Shown piece by piece: positions 6,696 to 13,204 of a stretch of DNA of 20,502 nucleotides; the first letter of the stretch is position 1; the number at the start of each line of letters is the position of its first letter. A program made the translations under genes and the position numbers. Under the pieces are notes generated by a model, which was not told the DNA's origin, made no database searches, and saw only the letters and a program-made list of their open reading frames with translations. The stretch covers positions 1 through 20,502 of the forward strand of contig SLCJ01000233.1 in assembly GCA_007125835.1 (NCBI GenBank), written 5' to 3'. Origin of the DNA: Verrucomicrobiales bacterium. GTDB lineage: Bacteria; Verrucomicrobiota; Verrucomicrobiia; Verrucomicrobiales; SLCJ01.

Positions 6696-7637
6696 TCAGG
6701 AATTCCAAAGGTCGGCGGGGTAGGAACCTTCGGCGATCAAGGACTCAATAGCTTTGGCAACCCGCGGCTTGTCTTCGCGGTAGGTCACGCCGAACCAATC
6801 GGAGGCGGTGGGCAAAACCGAAACGGACGCGCGCCCCTCGCAGACCAATTCGTCAACCACGGAGGGGATGTACGATTCGCTCTTTAGCTCGTGTCCGTGG
6901 GCGCGGAGAAATTCGGTCATTTTTTCCTCCAGAAGTGGCATCAAATCAGCGGTGAAGCCCCACATGTTCATCGAGACCAGATCTTCGCCGGAGAGCTTGA
7001 CGGGGTTGGCTTCGTCCTCGCGGTTTTCGGCCCCCTCGGAGGTGCGGAAAATTTTTGTCATTTCCGTGACACTGAGCAACTTTCCGGAACCATCCTGTCG
7101 GCAGACGCCACGGGCGACGGAGCCATGCTCGGAGAGCGTGTTGGCAAGCCGGAACCCAACCATTGCGAACTGAGCCACAGGGCCCCCAGCAGGCGCCGAG
7201 CGCAGAAAACTGGCAAGCTTGGCATAGCTGTCGCGCCCGTAAAAATCATCGGCGTTGATCATCGCAAAGGGGCCGCTGATCTGCTCCCGGGCTGCGCGCA
7301 CGGCGTGGGCGGTGCCCCACGGCTTTTCGCGCCCCTCGGGCACCCTGAATTCCTCAGGCAGGTCGTGCAGGTCCTGAAAGGCAAAATCCACCTGCACGCG
7401 GTCCTCGAAACGCGAAGCGATCTGCTCGCGGAAGGCTTGCTCAAAGTCGCGGCGGATCACGAACACCACCCTGTTGAAGCCAGCGCGAAGAGCATCAAAG
7501 ACGGAATAGTCAAGAACAGTCTCGCCTGACGGCCCCATGGGATCCATTTGTTTGAGCCCGCCGTAGCGGCTGCCCATACCGGCGGCGAGGATGAGAATCG
7601 TCAGGGAGGAAGATGTGTCCGTTTGGGAATCGACCAT
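6696..7637 (-). CDS. Sugar nucleotidyltransferase (NDP-sugar pyrophosphorylase family)
   Basis: The 313-residue protein carries the N-terminal nucleotide-binding signature LAAGMGSRYGGLKQM (Gly20, Gly22, Arg24, Lys29) of the NTP_transferase Rossmann-like fold, followed by the WGTAHAV region (107-113) that contacts nucleotide and the metal-binding NADDFYG (Asp130, Asp131). It would join a sugar-1-phosphate with an NTP to give an NDP-sugar and pyrophosphate in the cytoplasm. No left-handed beta-helix acyltransferase domain follows, so it is not GlmU. The only in-frame start near the beginning is ATG 7637. It is the first gene of a probable operon with the kinase (40-bp gap). Whether it makes UDP-, GDP- or dTDP-sugar is not visible. 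Confidence 0.85.
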   Translation of the reverse strand: MVDSQTDTSSSLTILILAAGMGSRYGGLKQMDPMGPSGETVLDYSVFDALRAGFNRVVFVIRRDFEQAFREQIASRFEDRVQVDFAFQDLHDLPEEFRVPEGREKPWGTAHAVRAAREQISGPFAMINADDFYGRDSYAKLASFLRSAPAGGPVAQFAMVGFRLANTLSEHGSVARGVCRQDGSGKLLSVTEMTKIFRTSEGAENREDEANPVKLSGEDLVSMNMWGFTADLMPLLEEKMTEFLRAHGHELKSESYIPSVVDELVCEGRASVSVLPTASDWFGVTYREDKPRVAKAIESLIAEGSYPADLWNS

Positions 7638-7646
7638 GGCATGCCA

Positions 7647-7674
7647 TTAGTAGCAAGAATGGCCCATGAAGCAA
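7647..7674 (-). promoter_or_regulatory. Possible promoter of the nucleotidyltransferase-kinase operon
   Basis: On the minus strand TTGCTT (7674-7669) and TACTAA (7652-7647) are 16 bp apart. The -10-like box ends only nine bases before ATG 7637, so a transcript from it would begin at or almost at the start codon and be leaderless. Motif match only. Confidence 0.3.
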
Positions 7675-7745
7675 GTTGCGAATGGAAAACGTTGCAAATT
7701 TTCCGATTTCCGCCTTCGGCCAGTTGTGTTTCGGAACCCCGGCCG

Positions 7746-7820
7746 CCTGCTTTGCAAGGCAGGGCTTGACACACCAAGGCTCGACACCTATCTTCTCACA
7801 CCGCAGGCTTTCCGCCTGTG
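7746..7820. repeat. Short palindromes upstream of tRNA-Cys
   Basis: CCTGCTTTGCAAGGCAGG (7746-7763) and GCAGGCTTTCCGCCTGT (about 7803-7819) can each form a small hairpin. The second would be in the 5' leader of the tRNA transcript if the promoter at 7766-7794 is real. They resemble in style the other intergenic palindromes of the window. Confidence 0.4.
7766..7794 (+). promoter_or_regulatory. Sigma-70-type promoter of tRNA-Cys
   Basis: A perfect TTGACA (-35, 7766-7771) is followed after 17 bp by TATCTT (-10, 7789-7794). Transcription would begin near 7801, about 50 bp before the mature tRNA. Best promoter match found in the window. Confidence 0.65.
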
Positions 7821-7852
7821 AGCCGGCCACTCCCCCAAGGTGGCGGATTTTC

Positions 7853-7927
7853 GGCGAGGTAGCCAAGTGGTAAGGCAGAGCTCTGCAAAAGCTCCATTCG
7901 CGGGTTCGATTCCCGCCCTCGCCTCCA
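7853..7927 (+). tRNA. tRNA-Cys (GCA)
   Basis: All arms fold: acceptor GGCGAGG/CCTCGCC, D arm GCC-AAGTGGTAA-GGC, anticodon arm GAGCT-CTGCAAA-AGCTC with anticodon GCA, T arm GCGGG-TTCGATT-CCCGC. The discriminator base is T (U73), a known cysteine identity element, and CCA is encoded (7925-7927). Confidence 0.97.
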
Positions 7928-7934
7928 TTTCAAA

Positions 7935-7957
7935 AATCCCTTGTTTTACAAAGGATT
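7935..7957 (+). terminator. Hairpin terminator-like element after tRNA-Cys
   Basis: AATCC-C-TTGT-TTT-ACAA-A-GGATT forms a nine-base-pair stem with one C/A mismatch, eight bases after the CCA end, followed by CTTTC. A closely similar hairpin sits behind tRNA-Thr, supporting a role in 3'-end formation. The T-tract is weak. Confidence 0.55.
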
Positions 7958-8017
7958 CTTTCGGTTTCCAGGCCGCGCAGCGCGAAAGTCTCCACTACTT
8001 GTTGGTAACAAAAATTT

Positions 8018-9293
8018 CCTGTCCCTTTATTTCTTTCTTGCTTGTGGTGGTGGGTGGCTTATCCTCTGGCATGCGCCAATCTCGCACACTGGCTTCGCCG
8101 GGCCGTCCCGGGCTGTATCACGTGTTTTCCCGCATTGTCGACAAGCGGTTCATCTTCAATGACCCGGAGCGGCACAAGTTCATCCGGCTGCTCAAAGATG
8201 GAGCCGCGTTTGCCGGGGTGGATGTGATCACGTGGTGCGTCATGGGCAACCATTTCCACGTACTTGTACGCGTTCCGGTGATTGACTCCGCCAAACTTGG
8301 GGATGAGGAGGTGCTCTCTCGCATGGCTCATCTTTACAGCGAACGCAAAATGCAGGATTTGCGGGAGATTTGGGGGCGGTGCGGCACGCCAGAGGCGCGT
8401 CGGCGTTTTCTGGGTCCCTACCGCGCGAGGATGGGGGATTTGAGCGATTTCGTCAAGACACTCAAGCAGCGCTTCACGCAGTGGTTCAACCGATGCCAGA
8501 ACCGTGAGGGGACGCTGTGGGAGGGGCGATTTCGCAGTGTTCTGCTGGAGCACAACGAGTCAGATGCCTCCACAGGCCTGGGGGCCCTGGCGTGTGTGGT
8601 CGCCGGTTATATTGACCTCAATCCGGTGAGAGCCGGGTTGGCTGGGTCGGCAGCTGGTTCTGACTGGAGCGGCTATGGGGCGGCATTGCGCGGGGATCAA
8701 CACGGTGTTGCCGGACTGGAAATACTTTGGGGCACCCGTGTTACCGACAAGATTGATGTTGGTCAGTTGCTGGAGCTGCACCTGGGTTTCTTGGATCGCG
8801 GCCGGGGTGGGGGGCACGGTCCCGACAAGGATGAAATGCTTGCGGCGATGTCGGTGTCCGTCTTGTCCCATGATCTGGAGGAGCACCTTGGTCCGTGTGG
8901 TGGCGGCAGCGAACGCCCAGTGAAGCGCCTCGCGGCGAGGATGACTTCGCGTTGTGAGGAGTTTACCAAGGCGCACAAATTGGGCAGGGCCTGGTTAGCG
9001 GAGCAGATTCGATGACGCATCGCTTGCCCGGTGTCAGCGCAAGGCAGGAGGGCCTGTTCTTGACCAGCGTAGACGACATCATGTGATCCAGGGCGGGCAC
9101 GCGGCTGAATGAATGTAAGCTTCTTCACGAAAGATGTGGAGGAGCGGGTTTAATGGGCATCGTCGATGCTAAAAAGTGGCGGAATTTTCGGTGATTGCGT
9201 TTTTTGCGGGCGGTCGGGAATAGAGACTGGAGCTGGCATCCGCCTGGGCAGTCGTTCCATTAAATCAATATTTAAAATGAGATAAGGGACAGG
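8018..9293. mobile_element. Possible REP-transposase unit bounded by CCTGTCCCTT inverted motifs
   Basis: CCTGTCCCTT at 8018-8027 recurs inverted as AAGGGACAGG at 9284-9293, bracketing the transposase gene at 8071-9015. Beyond these ten bases the similarity fades into T-rich sequence. The pair may mark the ends of a mobilised unit or be binding sites for the transposase. No target duplication is expected for the Y1/HUH mechanism. Confidence 0.45.
8071..9015 (+). CDS. REP-associated tyrosine transposase (Y1 HUH, IS200-like)
   Basis: The 314-residue protein shows the TnpA_REP/RAYT pattern: RPGLYHVFSRIVDKRFIF at the N-terminus, the HUH metal motif in MGNHFHVLV (His61, His63), LWEGRFRSVLLE (149-160) and the catalytic tyrosine in GYIDLNPVRAGL (Tyr180). 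Such enzymes nick and rejoin single-stranded DNA at hairpin-forming REP sequences; most are single-copy and domesticated or only weakly mobile. ATG 8071 is chosen because homology starts a few residues later; the frame is open upstream into the tRNA-Cys gene, where coding is impossible. The C-terminal ~110 residues (after 205) are an extension with ERPVKRLAARMTSRCEEFTK resembling a helix-turn-helix-like end, which I cannot assign surely. The frame looks intact, so the gene may be active. Hairpin repeats occur in intergenic gaps of this window. Confidence 0.9.
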   Translation: MRQSRTLASPGRPGLYHVFSRIVDKRFIFNDPERHKFIRLLKDGAAFAGVDVITWCVMGNHFHVLVRVPVIDSAKLGDEEVLSRMAHLYSERKMQDLREIWGRCGTPEARRRFLGPYRARMGDLSDFVKTLKQRFTQWFNRCQNREGTLWEGRFRSVLLEHNESDASTGLGALACVVAGYIDLNPVRAGLAGSAAGSDWSGYGAALRGDQHGVAGLEILWGTRVTDKIDVGQLLELHLGFLDRGRGGGHGPDKDEMLAAMSVSVLSHDLEEHLGPCGGGSERPVKRLAARMTSRCEEFTKAHKLGRAWLAEQIR

Positions 9294-9347
9294 TCCTAAA
9301 GCTGTTTTTGGGTTGCTTTGGGTGGAGGGGTGGCGAGAGTGGCGGCG
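9016..9347. other. 332-bp intergenic region after the transposase gene
   Basis: No gene or RNA recognised. It contains the downstream AAGGGACAGG motif (9284-9293), an AT-rich stretch TAAATCAATATTTAAAATGA at 9261-9280, and TGGGCATCGTCGATGC with a GCATCGTCGATGC palindrome near 9153-9168. The AT-rich stretch could hold the promoter of the spmAB-like gene, but no convincing box pair was found. Confidence 0.5.
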
Positions 9348-10814
9348 ATGTTGAACTGGATTTGGCTTGGGATGATTTGCGCGGGTATCTTGGTGGCCGC
9401 GTTGTTGGGGCGTTTGGGTGGGGCGGATGGGATCGTGGAGCAGACGTTTAATTTGGTGCGGACCGGGGTGATGGGGATCGCTCTGCCGCTGAGTGCGTTG
9501 ATGATGTTATGGTTGGGGATCATGCGGCTGGCGGAGAAGTCGGGATGCGTGGAGGTTTTGGCGCGGTTTTTGAGGCCGCTGTTGCGGCGTTTGTTTCCCG
9601 AGGTGCCGCGGGATCATCCGGCGATGGGGGCGATGGTGATGAATATGGCGGCCAACATGCTGGGTTTGGGCAATGCGGCCACACCCTTGGGGCTGAAGGC
9701 GATGCAGCATTTGGATGATTTGAACCCGCACAAGGGGGTGGCGAGTAATTCGATGTGCACTTTTCTCGCGATCAACACGAGTTCGGTGACGCTGATTCCG
9801 GCCACTGCGATTGCTCTGCTGGCAGCTCAGGGGGTGGCCAATCCGTATTCGATCGTGTCGACTGCGATCGGGGCGACGCTTTGTTCGACGGTGGTGGCGA
9901 TTGTGGCGGTGAAATTTTTCGAGCGTCTGCCGATGTTTCGCGTCCGCCCTTTTGAGGCGAGTGGACCGGGTGGGGTTGCGGATGGCGAGGGTGAGGAGGG
10001 GGATCAAGGTGCGAGGAGTGAGCGGAGTGGCCAGGAGGTTGGCGCTACCGGCAATGATTTGAATGAGGCTGGAGGTGTGCGGTTGCGGAGGATCGGTGTC
10101 CGTGGGCGGTTGGTGGTGTTGGCGATTTTTGTGGTGTTCGCAGGGGTGTTGGTGTTGGAGTGGTCGCCGGATGTTCGTGGAGTGGTTCAGGGTGCGTTGG
10201 GTCTGGAGGAGGTGATCGAGCGCCTTGAGGAACCGCCGGCGGCCCTTGCCGGTGTGGAGGTGGACGGGGGCGGTTTTTGGATGCGGGGCGTGCAGGCGAT
10301 TTCGGTGGTGGCAATTCCCTTTGTGCTGTTTTTTTTTACTGCTTTCGCGGCTTTGCGGGGGGTGCGGGTTTATGAAGAGTTTGTGGAGGGGGCGAAGGAG
10401 GGGTTTCAAGTGGCGGTAAGGATTATGCCGTTTTTGATCGCGATGCTTACCGCTTTGGCGATTGTCAGGCATTCCGGCATGTTGTTTTTGCTGCAGAGCT
10501 GGTTGTCGCCGGTGCTTGATCTGCTGCGTTTTCCGGCGGAGTTGCTGCCGATGGCGTTGATGCGTCCGTTGAGCGGCAGCGGGAGCCAGGGTGTGTTGGT
10601 TGAGTTGCTGACCAACCCGGGAATCGCGGATTCGATCAAGTATACGGCGGCGACGATGTTTGGATCGACGGAGACGACCTTTTATGTGTTGGCGGTGTAT
10701 TTCGGCAGCGTGGGGATCCGGCGGACGCGGCATGCCTTGGCGGCTGGTTTGTGTGCGGATGTGGCCGGAGTTTTTGCGGCGGTGGCGATTTGCCGTGTGG
10801 TTTTTGGGGCGTGA
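9348..10814 (+). CDS. Spore maturation protein A/B fusion (Gate/nucleoside-recognition domain membrane protein)
   Basis: The 488-residue membrane protein joins SpmA-like and SpmB-like halves. The N-terminal half starts MLNWIWLGMICAGILVAAL, aligning with B. subtilis SpmA, and contains NMAANMLGLGNAATPLGLKAM and NTSSVTLIPATAIAL, typical of this family. A hydrophilic, Glu/Gly-rich linker (about 207-245) precedes the SpmB-like half, with EEFVEGAKEGFQVAVRIMPFLIAML, MRPLSGSGSQGV and GSTETTFYVLAVYFGSVGIRRTRHAL. In spore formers SpmA and SpmB are needed for core dehydration; in non-sporulating bacteria the role is unknown and a transport function is only suspected. ATG 9348 is chosen by alignment; GTG 9339 has a better-placed GGAGGGG (9 bp upstream) and is a fair alternative. 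The antiporter gene follows 71 bp downstream on the same strand. Confidence 0.87.
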   Translation: MLNWIWLGMICAGILVAALLGRLGGADGIVEQTFNLVRTGVMGIALPLSALMMLWLGIMRLAEKSGCVEVLARFLRPLLRRLFPEVPRDHPAMGAMVMNMAANMLGLGNAATPLGLKAMQHLDDLNPHKGVASNSMCTFLAINTSSVTLIPATAIALLAAQGVANPYSIVSTAIGATLCSTVVAIVAVKFFERLPMFRVRPFEASGPGGVADGEGEEGDQGARSERSGQEVGATGNDLNEAGGVRLRRIGVRGRLVVLAIFVVFAGVLVLEWSPDVRGVVQGALGLEEVIERLEEPPAALAGVEVDGGGFWMRGVQAISVVAIPFVLFFFTAFAALRGVRVYEEFVEGAKEGFQVAVRIMPFLIAMLTALAIVRHSGMLFLLQSWLSPVLDLLRFPAELLPMALMRPLSGSGSQGVLVELLTNPGIADSIKYTAATMFGSTETTFYVLAVYFGSVGIRRTRHALAAGLCADVAGVFAAVAICRVVFGA

Positions 10815-10885
10815 TCGTGGGGTGATTTTGTGTCGTTGCGCGCGGCGTGCACGGTGCGAGATTGGGCCGACACTTCTGGTATCAC

Positions 10886-11842
10886 ATGTGGATTTTACTC
10901 TTGGGATTGGCCGCCGGGTTGGTGGCGTTGACATTCGGGGCCGATTGGTTGGTCCGGGGGGGTGCCGCCTTGGCGGCGAGGTTTGGGGTGAGCCCGATTG
11001 TGGTGGGCCTTACGGTGGTTGCCTTTGGGACCAGCGCGCCGGAGCTGGTGGTGAGTTTGAATGCGGTATTGCAGGGGAGCGGTGATCTGGCGGCCGGGAA
11101 TGTGATCGGGTCGAATCTTTTCAATTTGGCGGTGATTCTGGCGATTACGGCGCTGATTGCACCGGTGGTGGCGGACCGTGCGATGGCGCGTTTTGACGCT
11201 CCCGTGATGTGGTTCAGCGGGGTGCTGCTGTGGTGGTTCTTCGCGGATCGGCATGTGGGGCGGATGGAGGGGGGGATCCTGGCGACCATGCTGTTGGGTT
11301 ACTTGGTGGCCACCTATCTGCGGGTCCGCAGGGGGCGCGGAGCGGGGGCCCTGGGGGATGCTGTGGAGGTGGATATGGTTGTTGCCGGAGGTGTGTGGCG
11401 TGACCTGATGTGGGTGGCAGCTGGTGGCGTCGGGCTGGCTTTGGGTTCGTATTGGCTGGTGTGGTCGGCGACGGGATTGGCTTCGCATTTTGGGGTTTCG
11501 GAGGCGGTGATCGGGCTGACGATTGTCGCGGCAGGCACGAGTCTTCCGGAGCTGGCCACCTCGGTGGTGGCGGCGCTTCGCAAGCATGGGGGGATGGCGG
11601 TCGGCAACCTGATTGGTTCGAATGTTTTCAATGCGTTTTGCATTGTGGGGCTGACCGGTCTGGTTCATCCCTTTGCAGCGGAAGGCATCCGGGATGTGGA
11701 TTTGTGGGTGATGGTGGGTGTGGGGACGTTGGTGGCGGCAGCGATGTGGCCTCGCGCCCGTTTCGGGCGGGTTGGCGGGGTGCTTTTGCTCGGGGGGTAT
11801 TTGGGCTACCTCGTTTTTGTCTGGCCGTCGGCGGGAGGTTGA
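10886..11842 (+). CDS. Calcium/sodium antiporter, YrbG/CaCA family
   Basis: The 318-residue inner-membrane protein has the two inverted alpha-repeats of the Na/Ca exchanger superfamily. Repeat 1: ARFGVSPIVVGLTVVAFGTSAPEL (Glu53), then AAGNVIGSNLFN. Repeat 2: SHFGVSEAVIGLTIVAAGTSLPEL (Glu222), then AVGNLIGSNVFN. The paired GTSxPEL acidic residues and the GNxIGSN motifs are the ion-binding core. About ten hydrophobic segments are visible, and the central loop (144-162) is short, as in bacterial members lacking the regulatory loop. It would exchange cations across the inner membrane; ion specificity cannot be read. ATG 10886 begins directly with the first membrane segment. It follows the SpmAB-like gene by 71 bp and is probably co-transcribed. 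Confidence 0.93.
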   Translation: MWILLLGLAAGLVALTFGADWLVRGGAALAARFGVSPIVVGLTVVAFGTSAPELVVSLNAVLQGSGDLAAGNVIGSNLFNLAVILAITALIAPVVADRAMARFDAPVMWFSGVLLWWFFADRHVGRMEGGILATMLLGYLVATYLRVRRGRGAGALGDAVEVDMVVAGGVWRDLMWVAAGGVGLALGSYWLVWSATGLASHFGVSEAVIGLTIVAAGTSLPELATSVVAALRKHGGMAVGNLIGSNVFNAFCIVGLTGLVHPFAAEGIRDVDLWVMVGVGTLVAAAMWPRARFGRVGGVLLLGGYLGYLVFVWPSAGG

Positions 11843-11929
11843 TGTCCATCGGTGCGGCGTTGGAATTGGAATTTGGGCGGCCCCCGCCTTTTCGCTTGCG
11901 GTGGATTGGGGTCGGGGAGAGAGGTAGAG

Positions 11930-12319
11930 ATGTCCTCTTTGCAGAACGATCCCTCGCACTTCACGATCTTGAATCTCGACCCCGATCATCCTGGAGGCGG
12001 GCCGTTTGTGGTGATGCAGATGGCCAGCGATCCGGGGGACCCCGGATTTCGGGAGCGGTGTTTCCTTCTCAGCAAGGAGGGAACCTGGCTGCGGTTGATC
12101 GATTTTTTGGGGGATGACAAGGCGCTTTTGGCGCGGTTTTTGTTTTCTGATTTTGGCGAGATCGGCGTCTTTCTCAGTTCGGTGTCGGGTCCACCAAGGA
12201 TGGATGAGCTGGTTACAAGTCGGGACAGGAGTCAGCAAAAGTTGGAGGAAATCGCCTCGGTTGGGGGATTGAGGTCCTATCTTCGCGAGCTGTTGGCATC
12301 GGTTCCGAAGCGGGGCTGA
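11930..12319 (+). CDS. Hypothetical protein, 129 residues
   Basis: I do not recognise this protein. It is soluble, with no signal peptide or membrane segment. The first half looks beta-rich (FTILNLDP, GGPFVVMQMASDP, RCFLLSKEGTWLRLIDFLGD), followed by KALLARFLFSDFGEIGVFLSSV and a C-terminal helical part (SQQKLEEIASVGGLRSYLRELL). No catalytic motif or paired cysteines are present. ATG 11930 is preceded by GAGAGAGGTAGAG, a plausible ribosome site; the frame is open back to 11852, but that stretch lacks protein-like composition. It lies 87 bp after the antiporter on the same strand and may be the last gene of that operon. Codon use resembles its neighbours, so a real gene is likely. Confidence 0.7.
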   Translation: MSSLQNDPSHFTILNLDPDHPGGGPFVVMQMASDPGDPGFRERCFLLSKEGTWLRLIDFLGDDKALLARFLFSDFGEIGVFLSSVSGPPRMDELVTSRDRSQQKLEEIASVGGLRSYLRELLASVPKRG

Positions 12320-12404
12320 CAAGCGGGCAGCCCGGGATTCCTGGGTGATCAGGGGGCAGATAGGGCACTCGAAATATTGGCGATCCCGCAAATTCCCCGA
12401 AAAT

Positions 12405-12421
12405 CCTTTGTTTTCACAAGG
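12405..12421 (-). terminator. Hairpin terminator-like element after tRNA-Thr
   Basis: Read on the minus strand, CCTTGTGAAAACAAAGG forms a CCTTGT/ACAAAGG stem with one bulged A, eight bases after the CCA end, followed by ATTTTC. Its stem core and spacing match the hairpin after tRNA-Cys at 7935-7957. Confidence 0.55.
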
Positions 12422-12429
12422 TTTTTTGC

Positions 12430-12504
<75 letters not shown>

Positions 12505-12653
12505 GGATTGGGCTGCGTTAAGGCCGGGCGGATTCCGCAGGCGCGAAGTTTCGCCCAAGGTGGCGTGTATGCAAGCTGGATTTGCCTTGGTGGTGGGGGT
12601 AATGCGGGAGTATGGGATGTGTTGGCGGGCGTGGGAGAGGGGAACCTTTCCGC

Positions 12654-12682
12654 TTGATCAATGGCCGTGGAGCGGCTAGGCT
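12654..12682 (+). promoter_or_regulatory. Possible promoter of the lysine-rich protein gene
   Basis: TTGATC (12654-12659), 17-bp spacer, TAGGCT (12677-12682). Transcription would start about 50 bp before ATG 12739. Motif match only. Confidence 0.4.
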
Positions 12683-12738
12683 TGCGGCCGTCAATTCATT
12701 TGCAGGGGAGCATCGTTCCCCCCATCCGAAAAACATCC

Positions 12739-13065
12739 ATGGGAAAACAGCATAACAAAGTTGAAAAAAGGCGCCGTCGTGTGAATTACCAGAAGCGGCT
12801 GAAAGAGCGCGAAAGGGCGCAGGCCGCCAATGCAGGTGCCGTGAAGAAGGCCGCAGGCTCGAAGAAGAAGGCCACGGCAACTAAGAAGAAGGCGGTGAAA
12901 AAGAAGGCTGCGAAAAAGAAGGTGGTGAAGAAGGAGCAGGCCGTCGAGGCTGCGGTGGAGGAGACCGCTGTCACGGCCGCCGCTCCTGAACCGGCTCCCG
13001 AAAAGGCACCTGAACCAGGTCCTGAACCGGGGGAGGAGAAGCCTGCCGACGGCGAGGCCACCTGA
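12739..13065 (+). CDS. Small lysine-rich basic protein (PVC-type, probable nucleic-acid binder)
   Basis: The 108-residue protein has three zones. The N-terminus MGKQHNKVEKRRRRVNYQKR is strongly basic and resembles a conserved N-terminus I associate with small proteins of Verrucomicrobiota/PVC bacteria. Residues 31-66 are a histone H1-like tract of KK/KKK-A/V repeats. The C-terminal 40 residues are acidic and proline-rich (EPAPEKAPEPGPEPGEE). No enzyme motif is present. The composition suggests binding to nucleic acid, either nucleoid or ribosome; this is inference. ATG 12739 is chosen because the conserved block begins there; the frame stays open up to 12661, but that stretch overlaps the likely promoter. 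The gene stands alone, with its own promoter-like boxes and a strong terminator, which suggests high expression. Confidence 0.82.
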   Translation: MGKQHNKVEKRRRRVNYQKRLKERERAQAANAGAVKKAAGSKKKATATKKKAVKKKAAKKKVVKKEQAVEAAVEETAVTAAAPEPAPEKAPEPGPEPGEEKPADGEAT

Positions 13066-13090
13066 GGGTTTATTGAATTCTGGATTGTGG

Positions 13091-13150
13091 CGCGCGACAG
13101 GGAGGCTTAACCGCCAGTGGCGGAGCTTCCTTGTGGCGCGTTTTTTTTTG
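13091..13150 (+). terminator. Strong Rho-independent terminator of the lysine-rich gene
   Basis: A long stem pairs CGCGCGACAGGGAGGCT (13091-13107) with AGCTTCCTTGTGGCGCG (13124-13140), with some mismatches, around an inner hairpin CCGCCAGTGGCGG (13111-13123). Nine T residues follow directly (13141-13149). Confidence 0.85.
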
Positions 13151-13204
13151 TGTCTTTGCCCTGACTGTGAGTGGCACGGCGAAAGAACAGCAGTTGCTTG
13201 GCGG

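Noticed and set aside
7840..8070. Upstream extension of the transposase frame
   Set aside because: It runs through the tRNA-Cys gene and its terminator; the RAYT homology begins just after ATG 8071.
9507..12391. Long minus-strand frames opposite the SpmAB-like and antiporter genes
   Set aside because: Rich in His, Arg, Gln and Pro, as expected for antisense of membrane protein genes; no motif.
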